DNA from: Opitutaceae bacterium
GTDB lineage: Bacteria > Verrucomicrobiota > Verrucomicrobiia > Opitutales > Opitutaceae
NCBI GenBank assembly: GCA_031282705.1
Contig: JAITDF010000721.1
Coordinates: 1-6,264 of the forward strand
Reading direction: 5' to 3'
DNA length: 6,264 nucleotides
This document shows positions 6,004 to 6,264 of this stretch, piece by piece (the first letter of the stretch is position 1; the number at the start of each line of letters is the position of its first letter). A program made the translations under genes and the position numbers. The notes below the pieces were generated by a model. It was given only the letters and a program-made list of their open reading frames with translations, had not been told where the DNA came from and did no database searches.

Positions 6004-6176
6004 TTTTCAGCCCCGGAAGGACGTAGCGTTTCAGTCCCGGAAGGGCGGCAGGCACCGGTGTCGGCGGATTTCGCCCTGAAGGGGCGGCAGCGCGCGCCGC
6101 CCGCCTCATCGCATTCCAACGCCCTTCCCTCGCTGCCGCCCTTGTCAGGTTTCTTGCTGCCACCCTTTCAGGGCTT
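6004..6176. repeat. Cluster of REP-like elements in both orientations
   Basis: At least five related units of about 20-23 bp share the core CAGCCCCGGAAGGGCGGC. Plus-orientation units lie at 6004-6026, 6029-6051 and 6069-6090; inverted units lie at about 6133-6149 and 6157-6176. Each unit can fold a short stem, for example CGCCC with GGGCG at 6072-6086, and opposite units can pair over longer distances. The stretch has open frames rich in Pro, Gly, Glu and Arg, but these follow from the repeat and show no domain. It looks like an intergenic REP/BIME-type block downstream of the eutH operon. The family name is my inference from structure; no transposase of the REP-associated (RAYT) type is in the window. 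Confidence 0.7.
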
Positions 6177-6184
6177 GTTTTTTT
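6157..6184 (+). terminator. Possible terminator for the kinase-eutH operon
   Basis: A short stem CCCT (6163-6166) with AGGG (6170-6173) and a three-base loop is followed, after four bases, by seven T residues (6178-6184). The stem is short and belongs to an inverted REP-like unit, and the site lies about 230 bp past the eutH stop. It could end leftover transcription, but the evidence is weak. Confidence 0.3.
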
Positions 6185-6195
6185 CTTGATGGCTT

Positions 6196-6228
6196 CCGTG
6201 GGTTCCTCGCTGCGCTCGTCACCCACGG
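6196..6228. repeat. Hairpin with perfect 8-bp stem
   Basis: CCGTGGGT (6196-6203) pairs perfectly with ACCCACGG (6221-6228) around a 17-base loop that itself contains CGCTGCGCTCG. No T-run follows, so it does not look like an intrinsic terminator. It lies between REP-like units and is probably part of the same composite repeat. Confidence 0.75.
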
Positions 6229-6240
6229 CTAAATGCGGAC

Positions 6241-6260
6241 GCCCCTCCGGGGCTGAAAAG
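6241..6260 (-). repeat. Further inverted REP-like unit
   Basis: GCCCC (6241-6245) and GGGGC (6249-6253) form a tight stem with a three-base loop. Read on the minus strand, the unit starts CTTTTCAGCCCCGG and matches the start of the plus-orientation unit at 6004 nearly exactly, so the block is bounded by elements facing each other. It may continue past the window end. Confidence 0.7.
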
Positions 6261-6264
6261 CCTT

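Noticed and set aside
5938..6189. Short open frames over the REP-like block
   Set aside because: Their Pro/Glu/Gly/Arg-rich peptides come directly from the DNA repeats; there is no ribosome site or domain.

Overview
The window is GC-rich chromosomal DNA from a bacterium whose identity the genes do not settle. The GC-rich REP-like repeats at the right end resemble intergenic repeats I associate with Verrucomicrobia, Lentisphaerae and Planctomycetes. That placement is a low-confidence guess from recall, not a search result.

Layout: four protein genes form one divergent pair of two-gene operons around a 115-bp A+T-rich control region (3115-3229). The left arm, on the minus strand, encodes a GlpA-like FAD dehydrogenase with a C-terminal BFD-type [2Fe-2S] domain (3114 to 1513). 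After a 74-bp gap comes a second FAD/NAD(P)-type oxidoreductase resembling its usual partner (1438 to 203). The right arm, on the plus strand, encodes an FGGY kinase close to glycerol kinase (3230-4666) and, after 52 bp, an EutH-family membrane transporter (4719-5927). The left flank (1-202) and right flank (5928-6264) show no credible genes. The left flank has a heptanucleotide tandem array and a weak hint of an insertion-sequence end. The right flank has a cluster of inverted and direct REP-like elements.

The four genes read as one catabolic module. EutH imports a small alcohol or amino alcohol, the kinase phosphorylates it, and the two flavoproteins oxidise the phosphate ester and pass electrons on through FAD and the iron-sulfur cluster. 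Glycerol is the simplest substrate (glycerol to glycerol-3-phosphate to dihydroxyacetone phosphate), with EutH in place of the usual GlpF facilitator. Two points argue for caution. The kinase has Gly where E. coli GlpK has the glycerol-binding Arg83. The transporter belongs to a family named for ethanolamine, yet no ethanolamine ammonia-lyase or microcompartment gene is in the window. The substrate is therefore open, and this pairing is the most interesting point of the window.

A second theme is small tandem duplication. Within the last 80 codons of the GlpA-like gene the duplications have periods of 12 and 15 bp and keep the frame. Across its stop and in the following spacer the periods are 16 bp, and at the end of the left operon the period is 7 bp.
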